Positions 35,278 through 44,457 of a stretch of DNA of 64,000 bases are shown one piece after another. Origin of the DNA: Roseiflexus sp. GTDB taxonomy: Bacteria; Chloroflexota; Chloroflexia; Chloroflexales; Roseiflexaceae. Position numbers and translations under genes: made by a program. Location of the stretch: NCBI GenBank assembly GCA_017743475.1, contig JAGHYV010000004.1, positions 25,813 through 89,812 on the forward strand, given 5' to 3'. Position 1 is the stretch's first letter. The number at the start of each line of letters is the position of its first letter. The notes beneath the pieces are model-generated. The model was not told the DNA's origin, did no database searches, and saw nothing but the letters and a program-made list of their open reading frames with translations.

Positions 35278-35353
35278 AACAGCCTCCAGAGCGCAGCTTT
35301 GGCAGAATTACAAAGGCAATCGCCGGGTATTATACCACCCTCGACGACTGCCT

Positions 35354-36109
35354 TCATAGAGAACAGAACCGAAGCCGCCAGACGTTGATCAGCGCTTCGA
35401 GGACAATACGCTTCGACATCTTCGAGCACCCGACACGCCGGTCTGGAAAGATGATCGGCAGTTCGCCAATACGAAAACCAGCGCGCATGGTGCGATAGAC
35501 CAGTTCGATCTGGAAAGCGTACCCGTTCGACTGAATATCATTAAGATTGATGGTCTCCAACACCCGACGCCGATAGCAGCGAAAACCGCCAGTCGCATCC
35601 ATGACTGGCAGCCCCAGGATCGCACGGGCATAGAGGTTGCCGCCACGACTGATCATCTGCCGGACGATCCCCCAATCGGTCGTGCCGCCGCCCGGAACAT
35701 AGCGTGAACCGATTGCCAGGTCGTAGCGCGTTTCGGCGGCTGCCAGCAACTGCGGCAGGTATGCCGGATTGTGGGAAAAATCGGCGTCCATTTCGCAGAT
35801 GTATGCCGCGCCTTCAGCAAGCGCGCGGCGAAAACCGGCGATGTAGGCGCTGCCCAACCCGCGTTTCTCCGGTCGCAGCAACAATCCGACACGTGGCTCC
35901 TCGGCAGCCATATCTGCCACAATGCTAGCAGTCCCATCGGGCGAATTGTCATCGACGACCAGCACCCGGAAGCGTGACATCTCCAGGATGCGCCGGATGA
36001 GTTCCGCGATGTTCTCGCGTTCGTTGTAGGTCGGAATAACAACCGTGCAGTCAGCCAGCCCGATATCAATGAACGCTCGTTTTTGCGTGATCGGTTGCGG
36101 CAACGTCAT
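35354..36109 (-). CDS. polyprenol-phosphate hexose (mannose-type) synthase, GT2
   Basis: The 251 residues match dolichol-phosphate mannosyltransferase-like GT2 enzymes: CTVVIPTYNERENIAELIRRIL, VLVVDDNSPDGTASIVADMA, CEMDADFSHNPAYLPQLLA (DAD) and DLAIGSRYVPGGGTTDWGIVRQMISRGGNLYARAILGLPVMDATGGFRCYRR. It lacks the C-terminal membrane helices or GtrA domain of some relatives. The product would be a polyprenyl-phosphate-linked sugar used by GT-C transferases outside the membrane. The ATG at 36109 has AAGGAG in front. The two predicted membrane proteins on the opposite strand begin about 250 bp away and could use its product. Confidence 0.9.
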   Translation of the reverse strand: MTLPQPITQKRAFIDIGLADCTVVIPTYNERENIAELIRRILEMSRFRVLVVDDNSPDGTASIVADMAAEEPRVGLLLRPEKRGLGSAYIAGFRRALAEGAAYICEMDADFSHNPAYLPQLLAAAETRYDLAIGSRYVPGGGTTDWGIVRQMISRGGNLYARAILGLPVMDATGGFRCYRRRVLETINLNDIQSNGYAFQIELVYRTMRAGFRIGELPIIFPDRRVGCSKMSKRIVLEALINVWRLRFCSL

Positions 36110-36363
36110 GCGATCTCCTTGCCAGCACACAAAGACCCAAAACTGGCGCGGTTGATCTACCAGCGCCTGTCCATTATACTCGTCACATCGCCTCCTGCGC
36201 GATCACGATCATGACGCGAGAAGGTAGCAAAACGGCAACAAAATTGTCCGCCAGAAAGCGCTCTCTGCTCGTTTCGGGACGTATCTGGGGCGGACCCAGA
36301 GCAACGATTGATACAGCTGTGCGTCGCACGAACACGTCTGTGCTTCGTACTGTTGGGGGACTC

Positions 36364-37857
36364 ATGCGTAATGCGCCGTTCCCTGCGCTTATTCATCTGT
36401 ACGGCCTGATCCCCCTGGCCGTGGTGGCAGCGCTGATCACGCTAGCGCCAACCGATCCGCACGATTTCTGGTGGCATCTGCGGGTGGGGCAGATTGTAGC
36501 CGAAGCGGGTGTACCGCGCACCAACATGTTTGCCTGGACTGTTCCGCCTGATCAACCGTTCGTCTACGCTGCCTGGCTTAGCGACTGGCTCTTCTATCAG
36601 ATGTATCTCATCTACGGGTTGCAGGGTCCGGTGCTGGCGCGCAATATCCTGGGAACGCTCGCGTTTGCGCTGGTATTGTTGGAAGCCTGCCGACGCAGTG
36701 GTTCGTGGCGTCTGGCTGGGCTGGCGGTTTTCCTGGCAGGGATGATGACGATTAACAATCTGACGACGCGCCCGCAGAACTGGGCATGGGCGCCGTTTAT
36801 GGCGTATGCGATCATTCTTGGCGCATATGCGGCAAAGCAGGTAGGATGGCATGCGCTGCTAGCGTTGCCACCGTTGATGGTTTTCTGGGTGAATGCGCAC
36901 GGCTCATTCGTGTTGGGGCTGGCGCTGCTGGCCCTGCACGGCATTGGCGAGGGGACGCGAGCCCTCTTGCGACACCCGGATGCGCCCGATTTCCGCCGTC
37001 TGATAGCGCTTGTGGTGGCAGCGCTCGCAACATTGGCTGCCACCCTGGTCAATCCGATCGGCGCCGATATTTTCGCATACGTTGTGAAATTATTAACCGA
37101 TCCGCCGAGCCAGAGGTTGGTGAACGAGTGGCAACCGCCAACCGTGCGGAGCCTAGCAGGTCAGGTGTTCTTTCTGGCGACGCTGTTCCTGATCGCTGCG
37201 CTGGCGCTTGGTCGGCGGCGTTTGAACCTGACCGATACGTTGCTGTTGTGCGCCTTCTTGTGGCTGGCGTGGAGCGGCATGCGCTATGTGGTCTGGTTCG
37301 GCATGCTGGCAATGCCGATGCTGGCGCAGTGTCTGGCGCGTCCTTCGTCGCAAGCTGCCGCGCAACGCGGAGACCTGTTCGCCGCAATCATTGCGCTTAC
37401 CCTGGTTCTTGGGGTCGGCGCGCTGCAACCACCGTTCAAGTCGTCACTCAACCTGCCGGAATCCTACCAGGGTTTGTTCGCCGATGTGCCAGGAGCGCCA
37501 CTGCTCTACAGCGCCGACACGCCGGTCGGGGCGGCTGCGTACCTGCGCGATCATCCTGGCGGTCGGCTGTTCAACGATATGGCGTATGGTTCGTACCTGA
37601 TCTGGGCGCTTCCTGCGCCGCAGGTGTTCGTCGATACACGCGTCGAACTTTACCCGCTGGCGCTGTGGGAAGATTACCTGGCGCTCGGCGAAGCGCGTGC
37701 GTATCGCACCCTGATCGAACAGTACGGCATTGATCGGGCGCTGCTCAGTCGATCACGGCAGGCGCCGCTCGTCGCTGCACTGGCTGCCGATCCGTCCTGG
37801 GTTATCGAGTACGAGGATCGGTATAGTATTCTGTACCGACGTGTTGAAGAAAGGTAG
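36364..37857 (+). CDS. multi-pass membrane protein, first of two tandem paralogues
   Basis: The 497 residues have about ten to eleven hydrophobic helices. The first external loop has DPHDFWWHLRVGQIVAEAGVPRTNMFAWT, a middle motif WVNAHGSFVLGLALLALHGI, then NEWQPPTVRSLAGQ and, near the C-terminus, NDMAYGSYLIWALPAPQVFVDTRVELYPLALWEDYLAL. The layout, with an acidic/histidine motif in the first loop, resembles GT-C-type glycosyltransferases, but I cannot name a family. The ATG at 36364 is preceded by GGGGGA; the track start 51 codons upstream lies in the divergent promoter area. The next gene, 10 nt on, is a clear paralogue. Confidence 0.85.
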   Translation: MRNAPFPALIHLYGLIPLAVVAALITLAPTDPHDFWWHLRVGQIVAEAGVPRTNMFAWTVPPDQPFVYAAWLSDWLFYQMYLIYGLQGPVLARNILGTLAFALVLLEACRRSGSWRLAGLAVFLAGMMTINNLTTRPQNWAWAPFMAYAIILGAYAAKQVGWHALLALPPLMVFWVNAHGSFVLGLALLALHGIGEGTRALLRHPDAPDFRRLIALVVAALATLAATLVNPIGADIFAYVVKLLTDPPSQRLVNEWQPPTVRSLAGQVFFLATLFLIAALALGRRRLNLTDTLLLCAFLWLAWSGMRYVVWFGMLAMPMLAQCLARPSSQAAAQRGDLFAAIIALTLVLGVGALQPPFKSSLNLPESYQGLFADVPGAPLLYSADTPVGAAAYLRDHPGGRLFNDMAYGSYLIWALPAPQVFVDTRVELYPLALWEDYLALGEARAYRTLIEQYGIDRALLSRSRQAPLVAALAADPSWVIEYEDRYSILYRRVEER

Positions 37858-37867
37858 CGTTCCATCT

Positions 37868-39367
37868 ATGACCTCGCCTTCGACCCTCGAATCCGTTCCA
37901 AAACCGCAGGCGCGTCTGTGCCCAACGCTTGATCAGGTATATGTGACGGCTGCGTTGATGCTGATTGCGCTTCGCCCCTTGTTAACCCCCATTCCGCCGC
38001 ACGACTTTTGGTGGCATATGGCAACCGGGCGCGCGATCATGGAGACTGGAACGATCCCGCAGAACGATCTTTTCTCCTATACCCGCGCTGGCGAGCCGTT
38101 TTTTAATCAGGGATGGCTGGCGCAATTGTTGATGGCACTGATCCATCGGATCGGCGGATTGCCGTTGATCATCGTGGTGCAGGCGCTGGTGCTGGCGCTG
38201 GCATATGGGCTGCTGCTCCGTCTCTGCATCCTGTGTACCAACCGGATCCGGGCGTGCGTGGCAATTCTGCTGCTGGTGACTATGCCACTGTCGTTCGATA
38301 ACTGGACGGTCCGCCCGCAAACGTATGTATTCCCACTGTTTGCCGGGTTTCTGACAGTGCTGACCGAGTACCGTCTTGGAATGGCGCGTCGCCTGTGGTT
38401 GCTGCCGATCATCATGGCGTTGTGGGTGAATATGCATGGCTCGTTTGTGCTCGGTTTAGGACTGATCGGCATCGTCTTCGCCGGCGAAACCATCAAGCGC
38501 TGGCGTGGCGCGCCAGGTCCCCGTATGGATGTACCGCTCATCGTGTGGGGGGCGGCAACCGCAGCCGCAACGCTCCTCAACCCGCGCGGCGTTGAGGTGC
38601 TGGGGTATGTGACAAACCTGATTGGCAGCAGTCAGGTGACCGATCTGGTCACGGAGTGGTCGCCGCCGACTGTTCGAGACATCAATGGCGTCATCTTCTT
38701 CCTGTTTCTGATCGTCGCCGCTCTCACACTGATCTATGCGCGCACCCGACCCGACCTGACCGATCTGATGCTGTTTGGTGCGTTTCTCTGGCTGGCGCTC
38801 GGCGCCACGCGCAATATCGTGTGGCTGGGGTTTGTGGCAACGCCGCTTCTGGCAGTTCAGGCAACGACATTGCTGCCACCGCCGCCACAACGCCGGTTCC
38901 AGGGCATTCCGACAATGAATATAGCACTCATCGGTCTGCTAGCGCTGATCCTGCTGATTGGCTCACCCTGGGTAAAGCCTGCCCTCTTGCCGCCCGAAAC
39001 TGGCGCCTTACTCGCAAAGGGCACGCCAGTTGAGGCGACGCGAGCGCTTCAGGAATTGCCACAACGACCGCAGCGACTGTTTCATGCCATGAGTTACGGT
39101 TCGTATCTGATCTGGGCAGCGCCGGAACAGAAGGTCTTTATCGATCCGCGTATCGAGTTATATCCGTTCGAGCAGTGGCGCGACTACATCTTGCTGGGGC
39201 AGGGAGTTGAAGTTGAGGCGCTGCTGGCAAAATACCGCATTGACGGCATGATGCTGAGCATCGAAGAACAGGCACCGCTGCTGGAATACGCCCGCACCCA
39301 CGCCAACGTGTGGCGCGAGGTGTACGCAGACGAAGAGACAGTGGTGCTGGTGCGATCAGGGGGATAA
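37868..39367 (+). CDS. multi-pass membrane protein, second tandem paralogue
   Basis: This 499-residue protein repeats the architecture of its upstream neighbour: PPHDFWWHMATGRAIMETGTIPQNDLFSYT, WVNMHGSFVLGLGLIGI, TEWSPPTVRDINGVIFFLFLIV, ARTRPDLTDLMLFGAFLWLALGATRNIVW and MSYGSYLIWAAPEQKVFIDPRIELYPFEQWRDYILLGQG. The shared motifs in the first loop and at the C-terminal soluble end are likely functional sites. It is probably a polyprenyl-phosphate-sugar-dependent transferase, by inference from topology and the nearby synthase. The track start is 46 codons too early, inside the upstream gene. Confidence 0.85.
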   Translation: MTSPSTLESVPKPQARLCPTLDQVYVTAALMLIALRPLLTPIPPHDFWWHMATGRAIMETGTIPQNDLFSYTRAGEPFFNQGWLAQLLMALIHRIGGLPLIIVVQALVLALAYGLLLRLCILCTNRIRACVAILLLVTMPLSFDNWTVRPQTYVFPLFAGFLTVLTEYRLGMARRLWLLPIIMALWVNMHGSFVLGLGLIGIVFAGETIKRWRGAPGPRMDVPLIVWGAATAAATLLNPRGVEVLGYVTNLIGSSQVTDLVTEWSPPTVRDINGVIFFLFLIVAALTLIYARTRPDLTDLMLFGAFLWLALGATRNIVWLGFVATPLLAVQATTLLPPPPQRRFQGIPTMNIALIGLLALILLIGSPWVKPALLPPETGALLAKGTPVEATRALQELPQRPQRLFHAMSYGSYLIWAAPEQKVFIDPRIELYPFEQWRDYILLGQGVEVEALLAKYRIDGMMLSIEEQAPLLEYARTHANVWREVYADEETVVLVRSGG

Positions 39368-39497
39368 ACGCGACCTGTTGTGCGCTTCTTGTGCTAGAAA
39401 AGTGACGAAGATATGAAAGGTACGCGCAACGATGACAATAGACTTCATCAAGATTTAATAATATACTATTTTTGTACAATCTGAAAAGAGAAAAACA
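39368..39497. other. AT-rich gap before a transposase relic
   Basis: No gene is seen here. The stretch TTTAATAATATACTATTTTTGTACAATC near 39452-39482 is much more AT-rich than its surroundings, consistent with residual insertion-sequence DNA or a promoter. Confidence 0.4.
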
Positions 39498-39700
39498 ATG
39501 TGCAAGCATCGATCCATTATTGAAAATCCGGAAAATGACGCTCTGCGACCGGCCTGACCGCTGATGAGTTTCACGCGGTGTTTCCGATCTTTCACGCCGC
39601 ATTTGAAGCATATATGAAACTTCGCACCATTGATGGCTGGCCTGGTCATCGAAGACTGGTCATCCCCGTAGTTTGCTTGCTGAAGAGACGGTGGCACTAA
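39498..39700 (+). pseudogene. relic of an IS5-like transposase N-terminus
   Basis: Two overlapping frames joined by one frameshift read MCKHRSIIENPENDAL and then ATGLTADEFHAVFPIFHAAFEAYMKLRTIDGWPGHRRLV. This resembles the N-terminal helix-turn-helix of DDE transposases of the IS5 group, which commonly read ENPxxxxALTGLTxxEFxxLLPxF. Everything after the HTH is lost. No inverted terminal repeats are obvious. The assignment is by eye and tentative. Confidence 0.5.
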
Positions 39701-39706
39701 TGCGAG

Positions 39707-40951
39707 TTATTCATACCGCAGCGCATCGATCGGGTTGAGCCGCGAAGCGCGAATAGCAGGGTAGATACCGAAGATCAACCCGACAATAATCGATGTGAGC
39801 GTTGCAAGCAGGATCGCATCGAGTTGCACACGCGCCTCAGCACCTTCCGCCACCCTCTGTAGAAAGACCGTTCCCAGCGCCGAGAGCACATATCCCAATG
39901 CAATCCCAAGCAATCCGCCGAGCAGACTCAGAGTTGTCGCTTCGACAACGAACTGAAAACGAATATCGCGCCGCCGCGCCCCGACCGCTTTGCGCAACCC
40001 GATTTCGCGGGTTCGTTCGGTGACTGAAACGAGCATAATATTCATAATGCCGATTCCGCCTACCAGCAGCGAAATCGCTGCAATTGCACCAAGAAACGCC
40101 GTCAACGCACCAGTAATCGTCCCAAACGAGGCGATCAGGTCTTGCTGCGTCACAATGGTAAAATTGTTGTCCTGATAGGTCAATCCATTCCGGCGACGCA
40201 GAACATCGGTGACCTGATCGATCACTGCATCGATACTGCGTTCATCAATTGCCTGGATGTAGACCACACTTACATCGATCCGACTCACAGTCCCTGGTGG
40301 CGACGGAAACAGGCGCGTTTGCGCAGTCGTGATTGGCACAAATACCAGATTATCTTCGCTGGGACCGAAATTGCCGCCGCGCGGCGCTATTTCGCCGATC
40401 ACCTCAAAACTAACATCGTTAATACGGATGCGCTTTCCAATCGGGTCTTCGTTGGGGAAGAGCGATTCGCGCACATCTGCGCCAATCACTGCCACCCGTG
40501 ATCGCAGGTCAGTCTCTGTCTGATCGAAAAAGCGTCCGCTGATCACTCTGGCGTTACGCACCTGCGGATAGTTTGGCGTCACCCCCGCGACACGCCCGTC
40601 GAAACTGGCACCAGCATAGACGATCAGTGCGCCACGGGTCAACTGAGGCGTCACCGCTGCGGCTGCTGGAACATTGAGCGGATCGGCGAGCGCAGCAACG
40701 TCTTCATTCGTCAGGCGCGGCGGAACACGCCGATTCTGTTCAGGATCGTTGGTGCCGGGAAACAGGAAAACCAGGTTCGACCCCAACCCCTGCAACTCGC
40801 GGGTGACCAGCGTCTGAATGGCACCGCCCAGCGCCAGCAGCGTAATGACTGCACCGACGCCGATAATGATCCCAAGCATCGTCAGCACGGAGCGCAATTT
40901 GTTGGCTGCCAGGCTATTCAGCGCGATTCGGATGGTTTCGATCAGGTTCAT
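39707..40951 (-). CDS. MacB/FtsX-type ABC transporter permease
   Basis: This permease of 414 residues has an N-terminal helix (IALNSLAANKLRSVLTMLGIIIGVGAVITLLALG), a large periplasmic MacB_PCD domain (about 45-280), and three C-terminal helices in an FtsX domain (TAFLGAIAAISLLVGGIGIMNIMLVSVTERTREIGLRKAVGAR and the IYPAIRASRLNPIDALRYE end). The family moves lipoproteins, peptides or macrolides, or transmits mechanical signals, with a separate ATPase. No ATPase gene is adjacent; it sits 25 nt after ribF at the end of the nusA operon, so its partner is encoded elsewhere. Confidence 0.92.
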   Translation of the reverse strand: MNLIETIRIALNSLAANKLRSVLTMLGIIIGVGAVITLLALGGAIQTLVTRELQGLGSNLVFLFPGTNDPEQNRRVPPRLTNEDVAALADPLNVPAAAAVTPQLTRGALIVYAGASFDGRVAGVTPNYPQVRNARVISGRFFDQTETDLRSRVAVIGADVRESLFPNEDPIGKRIRINDVSFEVIGEIAPRGGNFGPSEDNLVFVPITTAQTRLFPSPPGTVSRIDVSVVYIQAIDERSIDAVIDQVTDVLRRRNGLTYQDNNFTIVTQQDLIASFGTITGALTAFLGAIAAISLLVGGIGIMNIMLVSVTERTREIGLRKAVGARRRDIRFQFVVEATTLSLLGGLLGIALGYVLSALGTVFLQRVAEGAEARVQLDAILLATLTSIIVGLIFGIYPAIRASRLNPIDALRYE

Positions 40952-40975
40952 GGTTGTTGTGCCATTCGCATCAGG

Positions 40976-41908
40976 TCAGACAACATCATGCGCCTGCAAC
41001 CAGTCGCGCGCAGCGGCGACGTCGCGGGTGATCTGCGCCACCAGCGACGTAATGCCATCGAACTTCTGCTCACCACGCAGACGATGCAGGAACATCAATC
41101 GCAATTCCTCGCCGTACACCTCATCGCTGAAATCGAGCAGGTATGCCTCGACGGTCCGCCGCGCTCCATCGAAGGTCGGGCGCACGCCGACGTTGGTCAC
41201 TGCGCCATAGGTGACGCCGCCAAGCAGAGCGCGACAGACATACACCCCGTGCGCTGGCAGCATACGACGCGGATCGACATGGATATTGGCAGTTGGGAAA
41301 CCAATCGTTCGCCCGCGCCGGTCACCTTCGACGATCGGACCGCGCAGACCATATGGGTAGCCAAGCAACCGATTCGCCGATTCAATATCGCCATTGTCCA
41401 AAGCCGCACGAATGCGCGTTGAGCTGACTATCTCACCATCGAGCAGGAACGGCTCGACACGATACACTGTATAGCCGAAGGTCTGTCCGATTGCCGCCAG
41501 ACGCTCAGCATTGCCTTCCCGACCACGACCTAGTGCAAAGTCCCAGCCAATGCAGAGTTCACGGATTGCCAGCGATCCGCATAGGCAAGCCATAAACTCG
41601 TGCGCAGTCAGTACCATCAGCTCTCTCGTAAACGGCATGACGATCATCAGATCAGCGCCGAGCGCAGCAATCAATTCTGCCCGCTCAACGATGGTTGTAA
41701 GCGTGGGTCGCTCATTCCCCGGACGAACAACAACATCCGGATGCGGATCGAAGGTCAGCACCGCCGCCTGACACTCCAACGCACGCGCGCGTTGCACGGT
41801 CGTACTGATCAGGTGGGCATGCCCGCGATGCACGCCATCGAACGCGCCAATGGTTAGTACGGTTGGTCGTTCGTTGATCGATTGTGGAAGACCGTAAATA
41901 ATATTCAT
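40976..41908 (-). CDS. ribF: bifunctional riboflavin kinase / FAD synthetase
   Basis: RibF converts riboflavin to FMN and FMN to FAD. The 310 residues have the N-terminal adenylyltransferase domain (LTIGAFDGVHRGHAHLI, with the HxGH signature as HRGH, and VSSTRIRAALDNGDIESANRLLGYPY) and the C-terminal kinase domain (GRTIGFPTANIHVDPRRMLPAHGVYVCR, YGAVTNVGVRPTFDG, and VEAYLLDFSDEVYGEELRLMFLHRLRGEQKF). Its ATG overlaps the truB stop (ATGA). The truB-ribF pairing is common in bacteria. No FMN riboswitch is seen, in keeping with the coupled position. Confidence 0.96.
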   Translation of the reverse strand: MNIIYGLPQSINERPTVLTIGAFDGVHRGHAHLISTTVQRARALECQAAVLTFDPHPDVVVRPGNERPTLTTIVERAELIAALGADLMIVMPFTRELMVLTAHEFMACLCGSLAIRELCIGWDFALGRGREGNAERLAAIGQTFGYTVYRVEPFLLDGEIVSSTRIRAALDNGDIESANRLLGYPYGLRGPIVEGDRRGRTIGFPTANIHVDPRRMLPAHGVYVCRALLGGVTYGAVTNVGVRPTFDGARRTVEAYLLDFSDEVYGEELRLMFLHRLRGEQKFDGITSLVAQITRDVAAARDWLQAHDVV

Positions 41909-42807
41909 GCGTTAGTCCAATCGAATACTTTTATCGGACGCCAGTATGTGCCATCAAGACGTAGAATCGCGATCAGCGTCCCATCAGGAGCATGAGCGCG
42001 CGCTCGTGGCGCTGCGCCGGATGGTGCGGCGAGCGGCATGCCGTGCCGGAGGCGTCGGGCGCTCTCTTCATCGACCTGGACGGCATACCAGTCGGCGACG
42101 GCGATCTCAGGCGGCAGCAGATGTCGGCGCACGATGTCACGCGTCGAAAGCGCTTCGGCTTGTGCCTCCTCTTCCAGAACCCTCAGCGGCAGTGCGTCTT
42201 CGATACGGAATGTCCCGACTGCAGTGCGGCGAAGCGCAGCGAGATGCGCGCCACACCCCAGCGCTGCCCCCAGATCGCGCGCCAGCGCGCGAATGTACGT
42301 TCCGCTGCCGCACACCACATCGAGAGTCAGCAGTGGCGGATCGAACGCGATCAGGTCGAGACGCTCAATATACACCTGTCGCGGCGGCGTTTCAACCGTC
42401 ACACCAGCGCGCGCCAGTTCATACAGCCGCCGTCCCTCATAGTGCAATGCCGCATACATAGGCGGCGTCTGCCAGATTGTCCCAAGCAATGGCGCAAGTG
42501 CGCGTTCGACCGTTTCCCGGTCCAGTGGTGGAACCGGATGCCGAGCAATAATCTCGCCGTCTGCATCATCAGTTGTCGTGGTCACACCCAGGCACAAGGT
42601 CGCCCGGTACTGCTTCAGCGTCTGATGCTGAACATACTCAATCAACCGGGTTGCTCCGCCAAGCGCAACAACCAGCACTCCGGTCGCTGCCGGATCGAGC
42701 GTGCCCGCATGCCCAACGCGCCGTTGCCCGCTAAGGCGACGAATCCATGCCACGACATCGTGCGATGTCATACCGGCGGATTTATCAATGTTAAGAAATC
42801 CATGCAT
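41905..42807 (-). CDS. truB: tRNA pseudouridine(55) synthase
   Basis: TruB makes pseudouridine 55 in the T-loop of tRNAs. From the ATG at 42807 the protein has 300 residues with MHGFLNIDKSAGMTSHDVV, the catalytic segment RRVGHAGTLDPAATGVLVVALG (Asp38), AYHAALHYEGRRLYELAR-like YAALHYEGRRLYELARAG and VVCGSGTYIRALARDLGAALG. The C-terminus has a PUA-like part. The track start is 24 codons upstream and reads back into the nrnA end; the internal ATG gives the standard N-terminus. It follows the nrnA-like gene by 13 nt. Confidence 0.95.
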   Translation of the reverse strand: MHGFLNIDKSAGMTSHDVVAWIRRLSGQRRVGHAGTLDPAATGVLVVALGGATRLIEYVQHQTLKQYRATLCLGVTTTTDDADGEIIARHPVPPLDRETVERALAPLLGTIWQTPPMYAALHYEGRRLYELARAGVTVETPPRQVYIERLDLIAFDPPLLTLDVVCGSGTYIRALARDLGAALGCGAHLAALRRTAVGTFRIEDALPLRVLEEEAQAEALSTRDIVRRHLLPPEIAVADWYAVQVDEESARRLRHGMPLAAPSGAAPRARAHAPDGTLIAILRLDGTYWRPIKVFDWTNA

Positions 42808-42820
42808 GTGGTGATCTGAG

Positions 42821-43822
42821 TTAGGGCAGGTCATGCGCTGCCAGCGCCTTGAGCAGCGGAACCACGGCATCGGCGGCATCTGCTGGCGTCATTGGGATAT
42901 TGGCACCTGCCGCCTGCGCGTGCCCGCCACCCCCCCAGCGCTGCGCAATATCCGCCACATTTAGCGGCGCACGCGCCCGCAGGCTCACCTTTGTTGTGCC
43001 ATCGTCGCGTTCTTTGAACAGCGCCATCACTCGCGCCTCGCCTATTCGTTGCAGCACGCGAATGACTTCGTCTGCCGCTTCCTCCTCAGCGCCGGTCGCC
43101 GCGAACATCTCCCTGCTCACCGTCACCCAGGCGACGCCATCCTCACAGCGCAATCCGGCGAGCGCGCGTCCCATCAACGCCGCGCTGCTCGCGGGCAACC
43201 CATAGTACACTGCCTGAATAATCTGAGCGTGGTCGGCACCAGCTTCGAGCAGTGCAGCTGCAGCACGCAGCGATGCCGGACGGGTGGCATTCGTCTGGAA
43301 ACTTTGTGTATCAGTCGTTAGCCCAAGCAGCAGACAGGTAGCGATTGTCCTGTCGATATCCACTCCCATGGCGCAGAAGAGCCGATAGAGCAGATCACAG
43401 GTGGAGGCAGAGTCTGGGTCAATCAGGTTGAACGTCGCACTGCCATCATTCGTCACGTGGTGATCGATAACCACAACCGGCAGCGTTGCCAGAAACGCTG
43501 CATGCTCATCGTAGATCAGCCCAATACGGGTCAGATGCGCAGTATCGACAAGGATCGCCAGGTCGACCAACGGGAGCGCCATCCCCGACTGATAGAGAAT
43601 GATCTGATCGGCGCCGGGGAGCCACTGCGTATACCCTGGCACAGGCGGCATGAGGATCGCCGTGCGCTGTTTGCCAAGGGTGCCAAGCGCGTGCCACACG
43701 CCCAGCGTCGCTCCAACCGCATCGCCGTCGGGGTTAATATGCGTCAGAATAAGAATGTGCTGCGCAGCGGCGATGCGTTCGGCAAGTGGCGCTGCTGCGA
43801 TGGCTGGATCGTTGTAGATCAT
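42821..43822 (-). CDS. DHH-family phosphoesterase (NrnA-like)
   Basis: The 333 residues carry DHH/DHHA1 motifs: ILILTHINPDGDAVGATLGVWHAL, LAILVDTAHLTRIG, VVVIDHHVTNDGSATFNLID and, in the DHHA1 domain, WGGGGHAQAAGANIPM. Homologues degrade nano-RNA and dephosphorylate 3'-phosphoadenosine 5'-phosphate with Mn2+. In many Gram-positive and related genomes nrnA lies in the nusA-infB-rbfA-truB cluster, as here. The ATG overlaps the preceding methyltransferase stop. Confidence 0.92.
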   Translation of the reverse strand: MIYNDPAIAAAPLAERIAAAQHILILTHINPDGDAVGATLGVWHALGTLGKQRTAILMPPVPGYTQWLPGADQIILYQSGMALPLVDLAILVDTAHLTRIGLIYDEHAAFLATLPVVVIDHHVTNDGSATFNLIDPDSASTCDLLYRLFCAMGVDIDRTIATCLLLGLTTDTQSFQTNATRPASLRAAAALLEAGADHAQIIQAVYYGLPASSAALMGRALAGLRCEDGVAWVTVSREMFAATGAEEEAADEVIRVLQRIGEARVMALFKERDDGTTKVSLRARAPLNVADIAQRWGGGGHAQAAGANIPMTPADAADAVVPLLKALAAHDLP

Positions 43823-44415
43823 GCAGGCACCTTGTGGATGTGATAAACCGTATGGCCAGCACGCTTCTTGACTTCTTTCAGGCGCAGGTTATGGCGACGC
43901 CCCAGCGCTGGTATCAGGCGGTTGAGACCACTGACTACCACAAACCAGTAGTCACCACCGGGATGGAGATGTTCGAGCGGATCGAGAATGAACTCGCGTT
44001 CGATGGCCTCATCGCCAATTTTTGCCGGGATGTTGGAGACGATCAGATCAAAGGGAAGAGCAGGAATGTGCTCGAACCCAACGCTGCCAATCACCTCGAC
44101 ATTAGGGGTCTGATTGAGTGCAGCGTTATGACGGGCATAACGCACTGCCAGGAGATCGCGGTCGGCTAAAATAACGCGCGCCTGCGGGAACCAGCGCGCC
44201 AGAACGATCCCGATCACACCGCACCCGCACCCCAGATCGAGGATCGTCTGCGGTGAGCATGGCGCAATCGTGCGCAAGAACAGGTCGGTCCCCTCATCAA
44301 TCTGATAGGACGAAAAAAGCGTATGTGCCACGTCGAATGCGAACGTCTGGCCCCGACAGGTGTACGGAATTCGCTTTTTGTAATACACATCGACTGGGGT
44401 CGCGACCGTCGTCAT
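43819..44415 (-). CDS. class I SAM-dependent methyltransferase, small (RsmC/MTS-like)
   Basis: The product of about 198 residues (209 from the TTG used in the track) has the SAM-binding motif ILDLGCGCGVIGIVLARWF, the acidic strand VILADRDLLAVRYARHNAAL and DLIVSNIPAKIGDEAIEREF. The NIPAK motif stands where N6/N2-type methyltransferases have NPPF/Y, so the substrate may differ from RsmC. It begins after rbfA and overlaps nrnA, as an extra member of the translation operon. I prefer the ATG at 44415, with GGA upstream. The likely substrate is an RNA or ribosomal protein; this is inference. Confidence 0.85.
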   Translation of the reverse strand: MTTVATPVDVYYKKRIPYTCRGQTFAFDVAHTLFSSYQIDEGTDLFLRTIAPCSPQTILDLGCGCGVIGIVLARWFPQARVILADRDLLAVRYARHNAALNQTPNVEVIGSVGFEHIPALPFDLIVSNIPAKIGDEAIEREFILDPLEHLHPGGDYWFVVVSGLNRLIPALGRRHNLRLKEVKKRAGHTVYHIHKVPA

Positions 44416-44457
44416 TGCGCATCCATTTCCAGACGCAGGCAATCGCAAATCAACCCA

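Noticed and set aside
39368-39706. Intact insertion sequence
   Set aside because: Only a frameshifted HTH fragment remains and no terminal inverted repeats are visible.
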